Assembly: GCA_946811695.1 (NCBI GenBank)
Contig: OX328125.1
Span: 102,073,176-102,137,175 of the forward strand
Direction: 5' to 3'
Source: Gonocerus acuteangulatus
Lineage: Eukaryota; Arthropoda; Insecta; Hemiptera; Coreidae
Length of the DNA stretch: 64,000 nt
The notes beneath the pieces were generated by a model that made no database searches, was not told where the DNA came from, and saw only the letters and a program-made list of their open reading frames with translations. Shown piece by piece: positions 47,773 to 59,000 of the stretch. Both the position numbers and the translations under genes were made by a program. Positions within the stretch are counted from its first letter, which is position 1. The number at the start of each line of letters is the position of its first letter.

Positions 47773-48744
47773 TTATGAAAAAAAATAGTCCGTTTAATAT
47801 ATATTTCATTAATAAAGATAAAAATGTCGCGCAATTGAAAGTTATTTGGATGAAGTATCCTTTCAAAACGGTAAGGCGAGATATGAATCGGTGGACGTTG
47901 AATGAGAGAGAAAGAGGGGAAAGAGGACAATAATGAGAATGAGGGAGTGTGAGAAATAGAGAGGGAGTGAGAGAGAAAAATGAGAGAGAAAACCTGGTTC
48001 TTGATAAGAGGCTTCCTCGACAATAGTGTTATCAGGTAGGCTGCATCAATTTGGTGAGCAACCACCCTCACACTCACTCACTCACCCATCTTCTCACTAT
48101 ACCTCCAGGTTTTTTTCTGAGCAACCAACCATTTTATCCTCCCAACCCATCCTCATCTCTCCTCGAAGGCCCATTATTTTCTTTACTACCACGTTAACGC
48201 ATTTAGCTGAGAGTGAGAAAAAATACAATTATTTCTTTCAAATTTAGAAGGATATATATTCGCCTCGATAAAAAGTCCACTTGTGAACATGATCTTTAAT
48301 ATAAACAGGGGCCATTTCATGAATAATTTGACAATTTTGAAGGAAATGCCTTTAGTGATATTCGCAGAGAAACTGAGGTCCATCAAAACCCCTTTTATAC
48401 TTTATATTTCTGATAGATAAGCATAAATTTATTATAGAAAATGGTGTACTCCAATGAGCCCTTAATCCTGTGTAAAGACATTGGTAAAAATAAATTCTTC
48501 TTTCACCTGGCTTATATATATATATATATGGTTATCGATATTAGCTTGGTTCTTTGTTTACGTGGTACGGGAAGGATGGGACATCACCATTATCGTTTGA
48601 TATTAGAGAATGTGTTCAGAATGGCTCCTTTACGCTAAAGCACATTTTTTGATATGGGGGTGGGGTCTCTCAGATTACTGGAGAATATTTTTACTGGGGG
48701 ATAGTTCCAACCAGTCAAAGAATTATTTTTATTTTTAAAAATAT
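47773..48744. other. Unassigned DNA with purine-rich stretch and a repeat fragment
   Basis: 47900-47990 is a purine-rich (GAGAGAG) stretch. 48568-48640 (GGATGGGACATCACCA and GTGTTCAGAATGGCTCC) is a fragment of the 7215-8239 / 25.5-kb element. No gene recognised. Confidence 0.5.
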
Positions 48745-48754
48745 ATTTTTTTTT

Positions 48755-49482
48755 TTAATTATGGGCATTAAGAAATTTTCTGGCGATTCTAGCCGTGTCG
48801 AGTAGAACTGCTTGCTGGGATAGTATTAGGTGTTCCTCTAACAATTTCAGATATTTGGTTGCACTGACTGTAGTATTCGGTATCAAACCATTGGTCGAAA
48901 TGATAACTTCAGTAACTCTAGCGGAATCTAATTTATAGAGATCTTTTAACTCATTGGCCAAGTCTTGATATTTTCGCAGCTTTTCGGCATATGCTTTCCG
49001 GATATTTCATCATTCGGCACTGAGATATCAATTATATCAGGAGTCTTATTATGCTTGTCGATGATGAGAATATCTGGTTTATTATGGCGAACAGTTCGGT
49101 CCGTAATCATAGCTTCGTCCCAGTAGATTTTAATTCTATCATTTTCTAGAAGTCTTTGTGGGATGTAGCGATAATACGGTACCGTAGTTTCCATAATACC
49201 GAACCTTTCTGCAATTGCTTGATGGTATATCTTGGCAACATTGTTGTGTCTCTGAAGGTAATCAGATCCCGCAAGAATTTCGCAGCCTGCCGTCACTTGT
49301 TGAATCGACTCATACGCCTTGTTACATAATCTGCACTTGTCCGAAATACTAATATCTTTTAAAACGTGTCGTCGGTAGGACCTTGTTGCAATGACTTGGT
49401 CCTGGATGGCTATTACGAAACCCTCAGTTTCCGAAAATAGCCGACCAGAAGTCAACCATGCTACCGACAACGTCGTCTGCAC
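48755..49482 (-). pseudogene. LINE restriction-like endonuclease domain, frameshifted
   Basis: From the N-terminal side: CRLCNKAYESIQQVTAGCE (zinc-type motif), YLQRHNNVAKIYH, then KPDILIIDKHNKTPDIIDIS, whose P-D...D...I-D arrangement is that of the restriction-like endonuclease of R2/R4-type LINEs. A one-base frameshift near 48990 moves the C-terminal part (ELKDLYKLDSARVTEVIIST ... LDTARIARKFL) to another frame. An A-rich 3' tail follows at 48745 (T-run on the plus strand). Confidence 0.75.
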
Positions 49483-49552
49483 CTCCGGATCAAATGAACG
49501 ACTGTAATATCCGTAGATTATTATTATTATTTTTATTTTTTATTTTTTTATT

Positions 49553-49745
49553 TATTTATTTTTTTTTTTTATTTTTTTTTTACGGCGCATCAACAAATCT
49601 TGGCTATTAGCGCCGACATCCAGGGTGTAGCCGGAATTTTCTCAGCGAGCCCTGAGATGAGAAAATTTCTGGCACCGGTGGGGATCGAACCCACCATCTC
49701 CCGCTTATGAATCTAGCGCGCTAGCCACTAGACCACGGGAGACCC
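49553..49745 (-). mobile_element. tRNA-derived SINE, best-preserved copy
   Basis: On the minus strand it starts TCTCCCGTGGTCTAGTGGCT (A box), has an anticodon-loop-like TTCATAA, then GGTGGGTTCGATCCCCACCG (B box). A body with CTGGATGTCGGCGC and a poly(A) tail follow (T-run on the plus strand). Copies at 9253 and 40070, and perhaps 32050, share the body. Confidence 0.88.
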
Positions 49746-49899
49746 CTTATTTTATTTTTTTTTTTTTTTATTTTTTTTTATTTTTTTTTTTATTTAATTG
49801 GCTCCTAACGCTAGATGCATTATTGTCATTTATAGGGCGAGCAAAGTGGAAAGGAAAAGGAACTAGGTGTAGGCAGGTAATTTTATTCCGATTTTATTT
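49746..49899. other. T-rich flank of the SINE
   Basis: TTTTATTTT low-complexity sequence; may be the tail of the LINE at 49905-50517. Confidence 0.4.
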
Positions 49900-49904
49900 T
49901 AAGT

Positions 49905-50517
49905 GTTTTTGGCTTTTCCCTTCGTCCATTCGTCAATAAAATTCCTGAAAGCTTCTGATGCCACTAGCTCTGCTAATATTTTCCTCATTAATTTCAGTCT
50001 GCTGGCAGCGTATATCTCACACCGAAAGACAACATGCTCGACGGTCTCTTCTTTGCGCCGCAATTACAGATCGGGCTACTTCTCTTTTTAAACTTGTGTA
50101 AATAGGCCGCAAAGTCTCCATGCCCCGTCAGAAATTGACAAACCCAGTAGTGGATGTGTAACTACTCTTTGTCTATTCTTGGTCCTGGACCGTGGGGAAG
50201 TACTGCTTGGTTTTTCTCCCTTTCTGGGCTCCGTGCCATATTTTCTCCCATTCTTCTAATACCCACTTTTTTGCCGTTTCTTTGACCAGCTTATAGTAAT
50301 TGGCACTCCTGGGAATAGCTAGCCTTTCTTGTAGGTCTCGAGCATTGGCATTCAGGGGCCAACCTTTGATCTCGCACCTAACAACAGACACTCCTCGGAT
50401 CTCGGGGTCCAAAGATGGGACACCGGCAACAATATTTGTGGCCTCATAAGAGATGGTCCGGTATCCTTTCAAAATTCTTCTTACATTCAAATTCAAATAC
50501 ATTTTCTTAAAAAACAA
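49905..50517 (-). pseudogene. LINE ORF2 C-terminal region (R1/I type), broken
   Basis: The first part (50173-50517) has VRRILKGYRTISYEATNIVA and GVPSLDPEIRG, a block found downstream of RT in R1/LOA/I-type LINEs. The last part, in another frame, has KEETVEHVVFRCEIYAASRL, a C...H...C zinc-like motif, and stops near 49905. A frame change lies between them near 50060-50160. Confidence 0.7.
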
Positions 50518-50520
50518 CGA

Positions 50521-50817
50521 GGTACTAAATAAGGCAAGGTTTTGCAGAGGGGGACCTCTACGGCTGCAAATAGGTGATTTACAGAAGGGTTATTAATTTA
50601 AGAAAACACTACTATCAAACATTATCATTTATATGGCTTTCAATATAGCTCTTAATTTACATGGAAATGTTTCAATAACGGATGTTATCAGATAATCGGA
50701 TTATTAGAAATTTAAAGTAGATTCTAAAAATGTAGCCGCTATTTACGATACATTATATTGAAAATAGATAAAAGTTTGAGCAGCTCTGCCAGAGTGTAAA
50801 TTTTAATAAAAAAGTAA
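50521..50817. other. AT-rich DNA, nothing recognised
   Basis: ACAGCTCTGCC/AAAAGTTTGAGCAGCTCTGC near 50770-50795 resembles the 7215-8239 TIR interior. Confidence 0.4.
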
Positions 50818-50819
50818 TT

Positions 50820-53784
50820 CGAAGTATATTTGAATCATGAATTGAATATTTTTTTATTGCAATTGAAAAGGCTGAAAATATCAATTACAGTAACCGAAAA
50901 AATAATTCAACTTGGATTAACTGTATTTCAATTAAATCAAGTATTCGAATTACGTAGTTATTTGAAATAAGTGTTGAGCAAATTCGATTGAGCAAATGGT
51001 ATTTGAATCATGAATTATATTTTTTTATTGCAATTTAAAAGGCTGAAAATATCAATTACAGTAACCGAAAAAATAATTCAACTTGGATTAACTGTATTTC
51101 AATTAAATCAAGTATTTGAATTACGTAGTTATTTGAGATAAGTGTTGAGCAAATTCGATTGAGCAAATGGTATTTGAATCATGAATTATATTTTTTTATT
51201 GCAATTGAAAAGGCTGAAAATATCAATTACAGTAACCGAAAAAATAATTCAACTTGGATTAACTGTATTTCAATTAAATCAAGTATTTGAATTACGTAGT
51301 TATTAGAAATAAGTGTTGAGCAAATTCGAATGAGCAAATGGTATTTGAATCATGAATTATATTTTTTTATTGCAATTGAAAAGGCTGAAAATATCAATTA
51401 CAGTAACCGAAAAAATAATTCAATTTGGATTAACTGTATTACAATTAAATCAAGTATTTGAATTACGTAGTTATTTGAAATAAGTGTTGAGCAAATTCGA
51501 ATGAGCAAATGGTATTTGAATCATGAATTATATTTTTTTATTGCAATTGAAAAACCTGATAATATCAATTACAGTAACCGAAAAAATAATTCAACTTGGA
51601 TTAACTGTATTTCAATTAAATCAAGTATTTGAATTACGTAGTTATTTGAGATAAGTGTTGAGCAAATTCGATTGAGCAAATGGTATTTGAATCATGAATT
51701 ATATTTTTTTATTGCAATTGAAAAGGCTGAAAATATCAATTACAGTAACCGAAAAAATAATTCAACTTGGATTAACTGTATTTCAATTAAATCAAGTATT
51801 TGAATTATGTAGTTATTTGAGATAAGTGTTGAGCAAATTCGATTGAGCAAATGGTATTTGAATCATGAATTATATTTTTTTATTGCAATTGAAAAGGCTG
51901 AAAATATCAATTACAGTAACCGAAAAAATAATTCAACTTGGATTAACTGTATTTCAATTAAATCAAGTATTTGAATTACGTAGTTATTAGAAATAAGTGT
52001 TGAGCAAATTCGAATGAGCAAATGGTATTTGAATCATAAATTATATTTTTTTATTGCAATTGAAAAGGCTGAAAATATCAATTACAGTAACCGAAAAAAT
52101 AATTCAACTTGGATTAACTGTATTTCAATTAAATCAAGTATTTGAATTACGTAGTTATTTGAAATAAGTGTTGAGCAAATTCGATTGAGCAAATGGTATT
52201 TGAATCATGAATTATATTTTTTTATTGCAATTGAAAAGGCTGAAAATATCAATTACAGTAACCGAAAAAATAATTCAATTTGGATTAACTGTATTTCAAT
52301 TAAATCAAGTATTTGAATTACGTAGTTATTTGAAATAAGTGTTGAGCAAATTCGATTGAGCAAATGGTATTTGAATCATGAATTATATTTTTTTATTGCA
52401 ATTGAAAAGGCTGAAAATATCAATTACAGTAACCGAAAAAATAATTCATTTTGGATTAACTGTATTTCAATTAAATCAAGTATTTGAATTACGTAGTTAT
52501 TTGAAATAAGTGTTGAGCAAATTCGAATGAGCAAATGGTATTTGAATCATGAATTATATTTTTTTATTGCAATTGAAAAGGCTGAAAATATCAATTACAG
52601 TAACCGAAAAAATAATTCAATTTGGATTAACTGTATTTCAATTAAATCAAGTATTTGAATTACGTAGTTATTTGAAATAAGTGTTGAGCAAATTCGAATG
52701 AGCAAATGGTATTTGAATCATGAATTATATTTTTTTATTGCAATTGAAAAGGCTGAAAATATCAATTACAGTAACCGAAAAAATAATTCAACTTGGATTA
52801 ACTGTATTTCAATTAAATCAAGTATTTGAATTATGTAGTTATTTGAGATAAGTGTTGAGCAAATGGTATTTGAATCATGAATTATATTTTTTTATTGCAA
52901 TTGAAAAGGCTGAAAATATCAATTACAGTAACCGAAAAAATAATTCAACTTGGATTAACTGTATTTCAATTAAATCAAGTATTTGAATTACGTAGTTATT
53001 AGAAATAAGTGTTGAGCAAATTCGAATGAGCAAATGGTATTTGAATCATGAATTATATTTTTTTATTGCAATTGAAAAGGCTGAAAATATCAATTACAGT
53101 AACCGAAAAAATAATTCAACTTGGATTAACTGTATTTCAATTAAATCAATTATTTGAATTACGTAGTTATTTGAAATAAGTGTTGAGCAAATTCGATTGA
53201 GCAAATGGTATTTGAATCATGAATTATATTTTTTTATTGCAATTGAAAAGGCTGAAAATATCAATTACAGTAACCGAAAAAATAATTCAATTTGGATTAA
53301 CTGTATTTCAATTAAATCAAGTATTTGAATTACGTAGTTATTTGAAATAAGTGTTGAGCAAATTCGATTGAGCAAATGGTATTTGAATCATGAATTATAT
53401 TTTTTTATTGCAATTGAAAAGGCTGAAAATATCAATTACAGTAACCGAAAAAATAATTCATTTTGGATTAACTGTATTTCAATTAAATCAAGTATTTGAA
53501 TTACGTAGATATTTGAAATAAGTGTTGAGCAAATTCGAATGAGCAAATGGTATTTGAATCATGAATTATATTTTTTTATTGCAATTGAAAAGGCTGAAAA
53601 TATCAATTACAGTAACCGAAAAAATAATTCAATTTGGATTAACTGTATTTCAATTAAATCAAGTATTTGAATTACGTAGTTATTTGAGATAAGTGTTGAG
53701 CAAATTCGAATGAGCAAATGGTATTTGAATCATGAATTATATTTTTTTATTGCAATTGAAAAGGCTGAAAATATCAATTACAGG
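50820..53784. repeat. 171-bp satellite array with six-monomer higher-order repeat
   Basis: Monomers start (at TGAATTATAT) at 50838, 51011, 51182, 51353 and then every 171 bp; about 17.5 copies. Diagnostic variants of monomers 6-11 (51695-52720) recur in the same order in monomers 12-17 (52721-53732): ATGTAG with GAGATAAG; TTATTAG; plain; CAATTTGG; CATTTTGG; CAATTTGG. Monomer 12 has lost 14 bp. The array ends at 53784 within a monomer, abutting family E sequence. Confidence 0.96.
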
Positions 53785-54345
53785 TTCTAATGATCCTAGC
53801 CTGACCGAACATCGCGTCTGAAGAAGAAGAAAGCTAAGAAGATAAGAAGAATGTTCAGGGCGACTTTTAGTTCACTGTTAGGAAGGCTATAACAGTAGGC
53901 GTAAACAGCGTATTTGTAAACATGCGCATGCGTAGATATGTACCATTAGAAAACAAAGATCTCTCATTTGAAATGTTCATAAACCATTTATTCAAAAATA
54001 TTGTCAATTTTAAGGGCATCCTCACCTGTCGTCACTGGTCGTTTATGGGCAGACGTGCTATGCGTTTCCCCAGGCTCAAGACGATATCTAAACCCTAGTC
54101 AATCCAACTCGCTAAAATTAATAGAATTCTATCTAGCATGCGCATGTTTACAAATACGCTGTTTACGCCTACTTTTATAACCTTCCTAAGAGTGAACTTT
54201 AGTGCTTAATAACTTCTTTCCTAGTTGAAAGCGATTTTTTTTTTAACGTATTCGTGTTTAGTGCATTAAAATACGTTGATGTTAAAGAAATCGGTTTTGA
54301 GGACGCTAAACTTCAGTTTTACCTATTTTCTTTAGTTAAAATAAT
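53785..54345. mobile_element. Family E hAT-like element, rearranged copy 3
   Basis: Contains TTAGTGCTTAATAACTTCTT and TCGTGTTTAGTGCATTAAAA of family E, ending near TTTTACCTA. Only one terminal repeat is present; the other side joins the satellite array. Confidence 0.7.
53928..54098 (+). pseudogene. Short frame shared by family E copies (copy 3)
   Basis: A 56-codon frame beginning MRRYVPLENKDLSFEMFINH. It aligns with the frames at 29332-29520 and 61693-61953 over about 36 residues despite several nucleotide changes, four or five of which are silent. No family recognised. Confidence 0.4.
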
Positions 54346-54376
54346 GACAGTTTCTCATAAAATCACTGACATCCCT

Positions 54377-54777
<401 letters not shown>

Positions 54778-54795
54778 TGGTGCCGAAACCCGGGA
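54778..54795 (+). promoter_or_regulatory. Primer binding site, tRNA-Phe
   Basis: TGGTGCCGAAACCCGGGA directly follows the LTR. Its complement is TCCCGGGTTTCGGCACCA, the 3' end of metazoan tRNA-Phe with CCA. Confidence 0.88.
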
Positions 54796-54874
54796 CGCGT
54801 TATCGGGTGTGTGTTAGTGTATGGTGCGAACCAGAGTTTAGGAAACCCTCGCGGATCGCCTTAACGAGAGGAGA

Positions 54875-56023
54875 ATGGCCGAAGGAGGAGATCAAAACGT
54901 GAATGTGAACGTCTGCACCATTCCAGTGGCGACAATTGAATGGCTAAAACTGAAGGCGACATGCGCACAGGATATGCGGACGGCTATAAGCCAAATCGAG
55001 AGATTCTCTGGAGATGTAGGTGAGCTAGGTCATTTTATTAAAGATTGTGATAAAATATGGGACCTTATAAAGAGTAAGGAGGCCGCAGCTTGGCTGGATC
55101 CTAACGACGCCGACACACTTCGTGCCGCCCTGATAGGAAGGACCAAAAGGCAGGTCCTCAATCAGATCCAGAGTGACTCAGCGACAGACTGGGCCACGGT
55201 GAAGGCGAGGTTGAAAAAAGCGTACGGAGGCGGGCGATGGTCACCGGAAGAAGATTTCGTGAAGATGTTGCAGGAAAAGAGGGGACCTTACCAATCGAAG
55301 GCAAGCTTTGCAACAACCATGATAGCTTGGTACAACAAGATATCAGATAAGCTGAGTGAACTACCCGAAACAGCAGGATCCGAGGCAATGAAATTAGTAT
55401 TGAATAGGGTACTGCGAACTCACTTAGGCAGAGAAACAGGACAGGCATTAGCCCCCGAGGGAGAGTTTCTCGTCGCAGCTCACGCCCTAGTAGACGAAGG
55501 AGAAAGAGAAGCGGACTCACATGTCGCTGTGCGAGAGGAGATACCATGGAGCAGAGTAAAAGAACGGCCGCGCAGAAACTACGTCACACAACCTGAAGGA
55601 GCAAGAAGAAGCGCTGATTATGAGCGGAAGATGGACCGTGGAAGGGTAAGAAGAGAGGAAAACCGGAGAGGCGCACCGAAACGCAGAGAGCAGCCCACGG
55701 ACAAGAAGTGTTTCGAGTGTGGACGACCGGGCCACATAGCGGCGAAATGTCCACATATAAAATGCTTCGAATGCGAAGGGTTAGGACATGTAGCACGGCA
55801 TTGTCCTTACATAAGGCGGCCCCGGAAAGACGCAGGAGAACCTATGGAAGTCAATTTCCACAAAGTAAATAGAGGAAGAGTGAGTCGAAGAGACACCCCT
55901 AGTATTCTGGACTCGGATGATAGCAGTGACACGGACCAAGAGATAGAAGGAAAACAGCCAAGGCAACTTGCCTCTTACGCTGCGGTGCTGCGTAATAACC
56001 ACGTTGCGAAACACAAAATATGA
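54875..56023 (+). CDS. gag: Gag polyprotein
   Basis: 382 residues. The N-terminal two-thirds is a capsid-like region without cysteines in motif spacing; the C-terminal part is strongly basic (about residues 225-275) and carries two CCHC zinc knuckles, CFECGRPGHIAAKC (about 278-291) and CFECEGLGHVARHC (about 297-310), which bind genomic RNA. An acidic/serine tail (DSDDSSDTDQE) follows. The ATG at 54875 is about 80 bp after the primer site, normal for an unspliced LTR transcript. It ends with TGA, and the same frame continues open into pol. The related decayed gag at 42590-43140 supports the reading. Role: assembly of cytoplasmic particles packaging the element RNA. Confidence 0.95.
   Translation: MAEGGDQNVNVNVCTIPVATIEWLKLKATCAQDMRTAISQIERFSGDVGELGHFIKDCDKIWDLIKSKEAAAWLDPNDADTLRAALIGRTKRQVLNQIQSDSATDWATVKARLKKAYGGGRWSPEEDFVKMLQEKRGPYQSKASFATTMIAWYNKISDKLSELPETAGSEAMKLVLNRVLRTHLGRETGQALAPEGEFLVAAHALVDEGEREADSHVAVREEIPWSRVKERPRRNYVTQPEGARRSADYERKMDRGRVRREENRRGAPKRREQPTDKKCFECGRPGHIAAKCPHIKCFECEGLGHVARHCPYIRRPRKDAGEPMEVNFHKVNRGRVSRRDTPSILDSDDSSDTDQEIEGKQPRQLASYAAVLRNNHVAKHKI
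56021..56023 (+). promoter_or_regulatory. Single in-frame UGA between gag and pol
   Basis: ATA TGA GAT is the only stop between 54875 and 59386 in this frame. Readthrough would yield a Gag-Pol fusion. Alternatives are ribosomal reinitiation (an ATG at 56025 is in another frame and closes at 56064) or a recent nonsense mutation. No flanking readthrough context of a known type was identified. Confidence 0.7.
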
Positions 56024-59000
56024 GATGAGTGTCAGCACAGCGGCGACCCTAAACCAGAGTGTGTGACGAGAACAAATGGGTTGCCGATAGTGGAGGAGGC
56101 CGGGATGAAGTGGCTAGTTGACACTGGTAGCACGTGCACGCTGTTGAGTAAGGGAGCAATGCAGAAGGGAGACCACGCGTGGAAGGCGCAAAATATCAAA
56201 GCCTGCCAGTGCCGACTATTGACGTTAGGAGGTGATTGCGATGTCGTGGGCGAGATCCAGCTCCCGGCAGATCTATGGGGGAACAAACGAGAAACACTAA
56301 CTATCCATATTGTTGATAGTATGCCTTCTGAGTACCAGGGAATATTAGGGTGTGACGCATTAGCCAAATTCGGAGGAGACGTGACCATACGAGGGAAGAA
56401 CTGCCTGATTAGAGTGGGAAACCGTGAGTACACTTGCCGCATGAGAACGCGGAGAGCGAGTGCTATAGCTGGAGCAGTGCGAGAGAGCTCGGACGTCTTG
56501 AAGGAGGTAATCGAGGATTTTCGTGATGTCTATCATGAGGAAGGACAGCCGCTCAGTGCAACGGGGAGGACACGCCACCAGATTCGAGTGAAAGACGAAC
56601 GCCCAGTATACGTGAAGGAGAGACGCTACCCCCAAACACTTAAAGAGCCGATAGCAGAAGAAATTGAGAACTTGCTCCGACAAGGAATTATAGTGCCGAG
56701 TACCTCAGCGTACAATAGTCCTTTATGGGCAGTCTCCAAAGCTGGAGCTCCCGGCAAATACAGAGTTGTAGTGGACTATCGCAAGTTGAACGAGGCCACC
56801 GTGGACGAAAGGTATCCACTCCCGCGACTGGAGGACATACTCGACCGATTAAGTGGTGCTAAAATCTTCAGTACACTCGACTTAAAGGCCGGATACCACC
56901 AGATTAAGATGGACCCCAGAGATGAGGAGAAAACGGCGTTCTCATTCGAAAGAGGCCACTATCAGTTTACGAGAATGCCGTTCGGCCTTAAGAATGCTCC
57001 AGCGACATTTCAAAGACTCATGGATGAGTTTCTCACCGGGCTGGGCACTTCCTTCTGCCAGGGATACATGGATGACCTCCTAGTCTTCAGTAGGTCAGCG
57101 GAAGAACATGCACAACATCTGCGGAGAGTTCTCTCCAGACTTCGTGAGTTCGGATTGAAACTATCGGCGGAAAAGACTCGTATCGGTCTTAAAAGTGTCC
57201 CATTCTTAGGACATGTCATATCGGCGGAGGGAGTCAGACGAGACCCAGGGAAGGTTGCGTCACTGTCCACAATGAAACCCCCAACAGACGTCAAAGGAGT
57301 ACGGAGACTGTTAGGAGCGCTGAATTATTATCGGAGGTTCATCCCAGACATGGCAGCGAAAGTGGCGGAACTGAATGATCTCCTGAAAAAGGGGAGGCGA
57401 ATTCGAGTAACCCCGCAAATTTCCGAAGCCGTGATGAAGTGTATCGAAATGCTACAACACGAACCGGTACTAGCTTTCCCTGACTTTAAGAAACAGGTTG
57501 TGCTAACCACCGATGCAAGTAACCATGCTCTAGGAGCGGTTCTTAGTCAACAGTGGACTGGAGGAGAGCGTCCGGTAGCGTACGCGAGTCGCCGCCTCAC
57601 ACCAACTGAAGAAAGATATAGTGCCCTGGAACGGGAACTCCTGGGGATAGTATGGGCGATAGATCATTTTCGACCATACGTATATGGCCGCCCGTTTCTC
57701 GTGAAGACCGACCACAAACCGCTCCAGTGGGTCGCAGGACTGAAGGAGACGTCAGCGAGAATCCAGCACTGGAAAGAACGGCTACTCCAGTACAATTTTA
57801 AGGTAAAATATACTCCGGGGAAGACCAATGTGGTAGCTGATTGGCTCTCACGCCTTCAATATACAAATGCTCTCACCACAGCAGAAGAACAACAGCGACA
57901 GTCCCTCAGACAATTTTTCCAGGATTGGAACCCGGAAGAAGAACCAGGTGCTGCTGAAGGAGCCGCCGAACTGGATGACACAGTCGTTAGTGAGGACACG
58001 GTTTCTGCTGATGAACGAGGACGAACCATGGCCGAATCAGATGATGTGATCGTCGGGAAGAAGAGACACATTATATGGAAATCCACGACGACTGGGTCCC
58101 CCCAAATTACATACAGCAGAAAAACCCAGTCCAGTTTACGCTGCACAGTGCGCGCCCCGATAACAGCGAGTGATGACGTCATCTGCCGCCTCCTGGAAGA
58201 CGCTTCGGTGCCGGGAGTAACGACCTTCCTGTACGTCGGAAATGCAACCATCTGGGAAAAAATCGCACGACTATGGACTCGGGAGCGAATTGGACTAGAT
58301 CGAATCTTCATTCGCTGTACGCGCCTAGGAGAAGTTGTAATAGACCCCCAGCTGCAGAAAGACCTCACGTTAGCCCAACATCAAGGTAAAACTAACCATA
58401 GAGGAATCAAAGAGACACTGGCCAACCTTAAGAGACACTATTATTGGCGGAAGATGTCAGAAACAGTGCGTCGGGTGGTCGCGGCTTGTGAGATTTGTAA
58501 TCGAACGAAATACGACAGACGGCCACCACAGGCACAGCAGGAGGAAACCCTCACTCCACAGAGTCCGTTACTGGTAGTACAAGCAGACGTTTTCACGTGG
58601 CAAACACAGCTTTGGGTGACGTTCGTAGATATCTTCAGCAAAGTAGCTATGGCTGTACCAGTCCTGACTAAATCAGCTCAAGAAGTTGTCCGCAGTCTCT
58701 TACGTTGGAGCCAGGTCTATGGAACACCAGACATGCTGGTTACGGACGGTGGGAGAGAATTCAAGAATGAGGCAGTGCGGGAACTCTTACAAAGATGGAA
58801 TACGGAGCTACATATCACGACCCCCGGCAGACCGCAGAGCCACGGGGGAATAGAACGGCTGCACGGCACGATCAGTGAACACTTACGAATTTTACAAGTA
58901 GATCGCAACGTATCGGGAGAAGAAGCAATGGACATAGCAATAGTCGCATACAACTCTTCCGTTCACTCCTCCACAGGGTTTACGCCTTTCGAAGTCCTGT

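Noticed and set aside
49675..49745. Functional tRNA gene on the minus strand
   Set aside because: The tRNA-like head runs into a body and poly(A) tail shared with other copies, so it is a SINE.
55158..58953. Many minus-strand frames opposite gag and pol
   Set aside because: They are shadows of the well-supported plus-strand coding frames.
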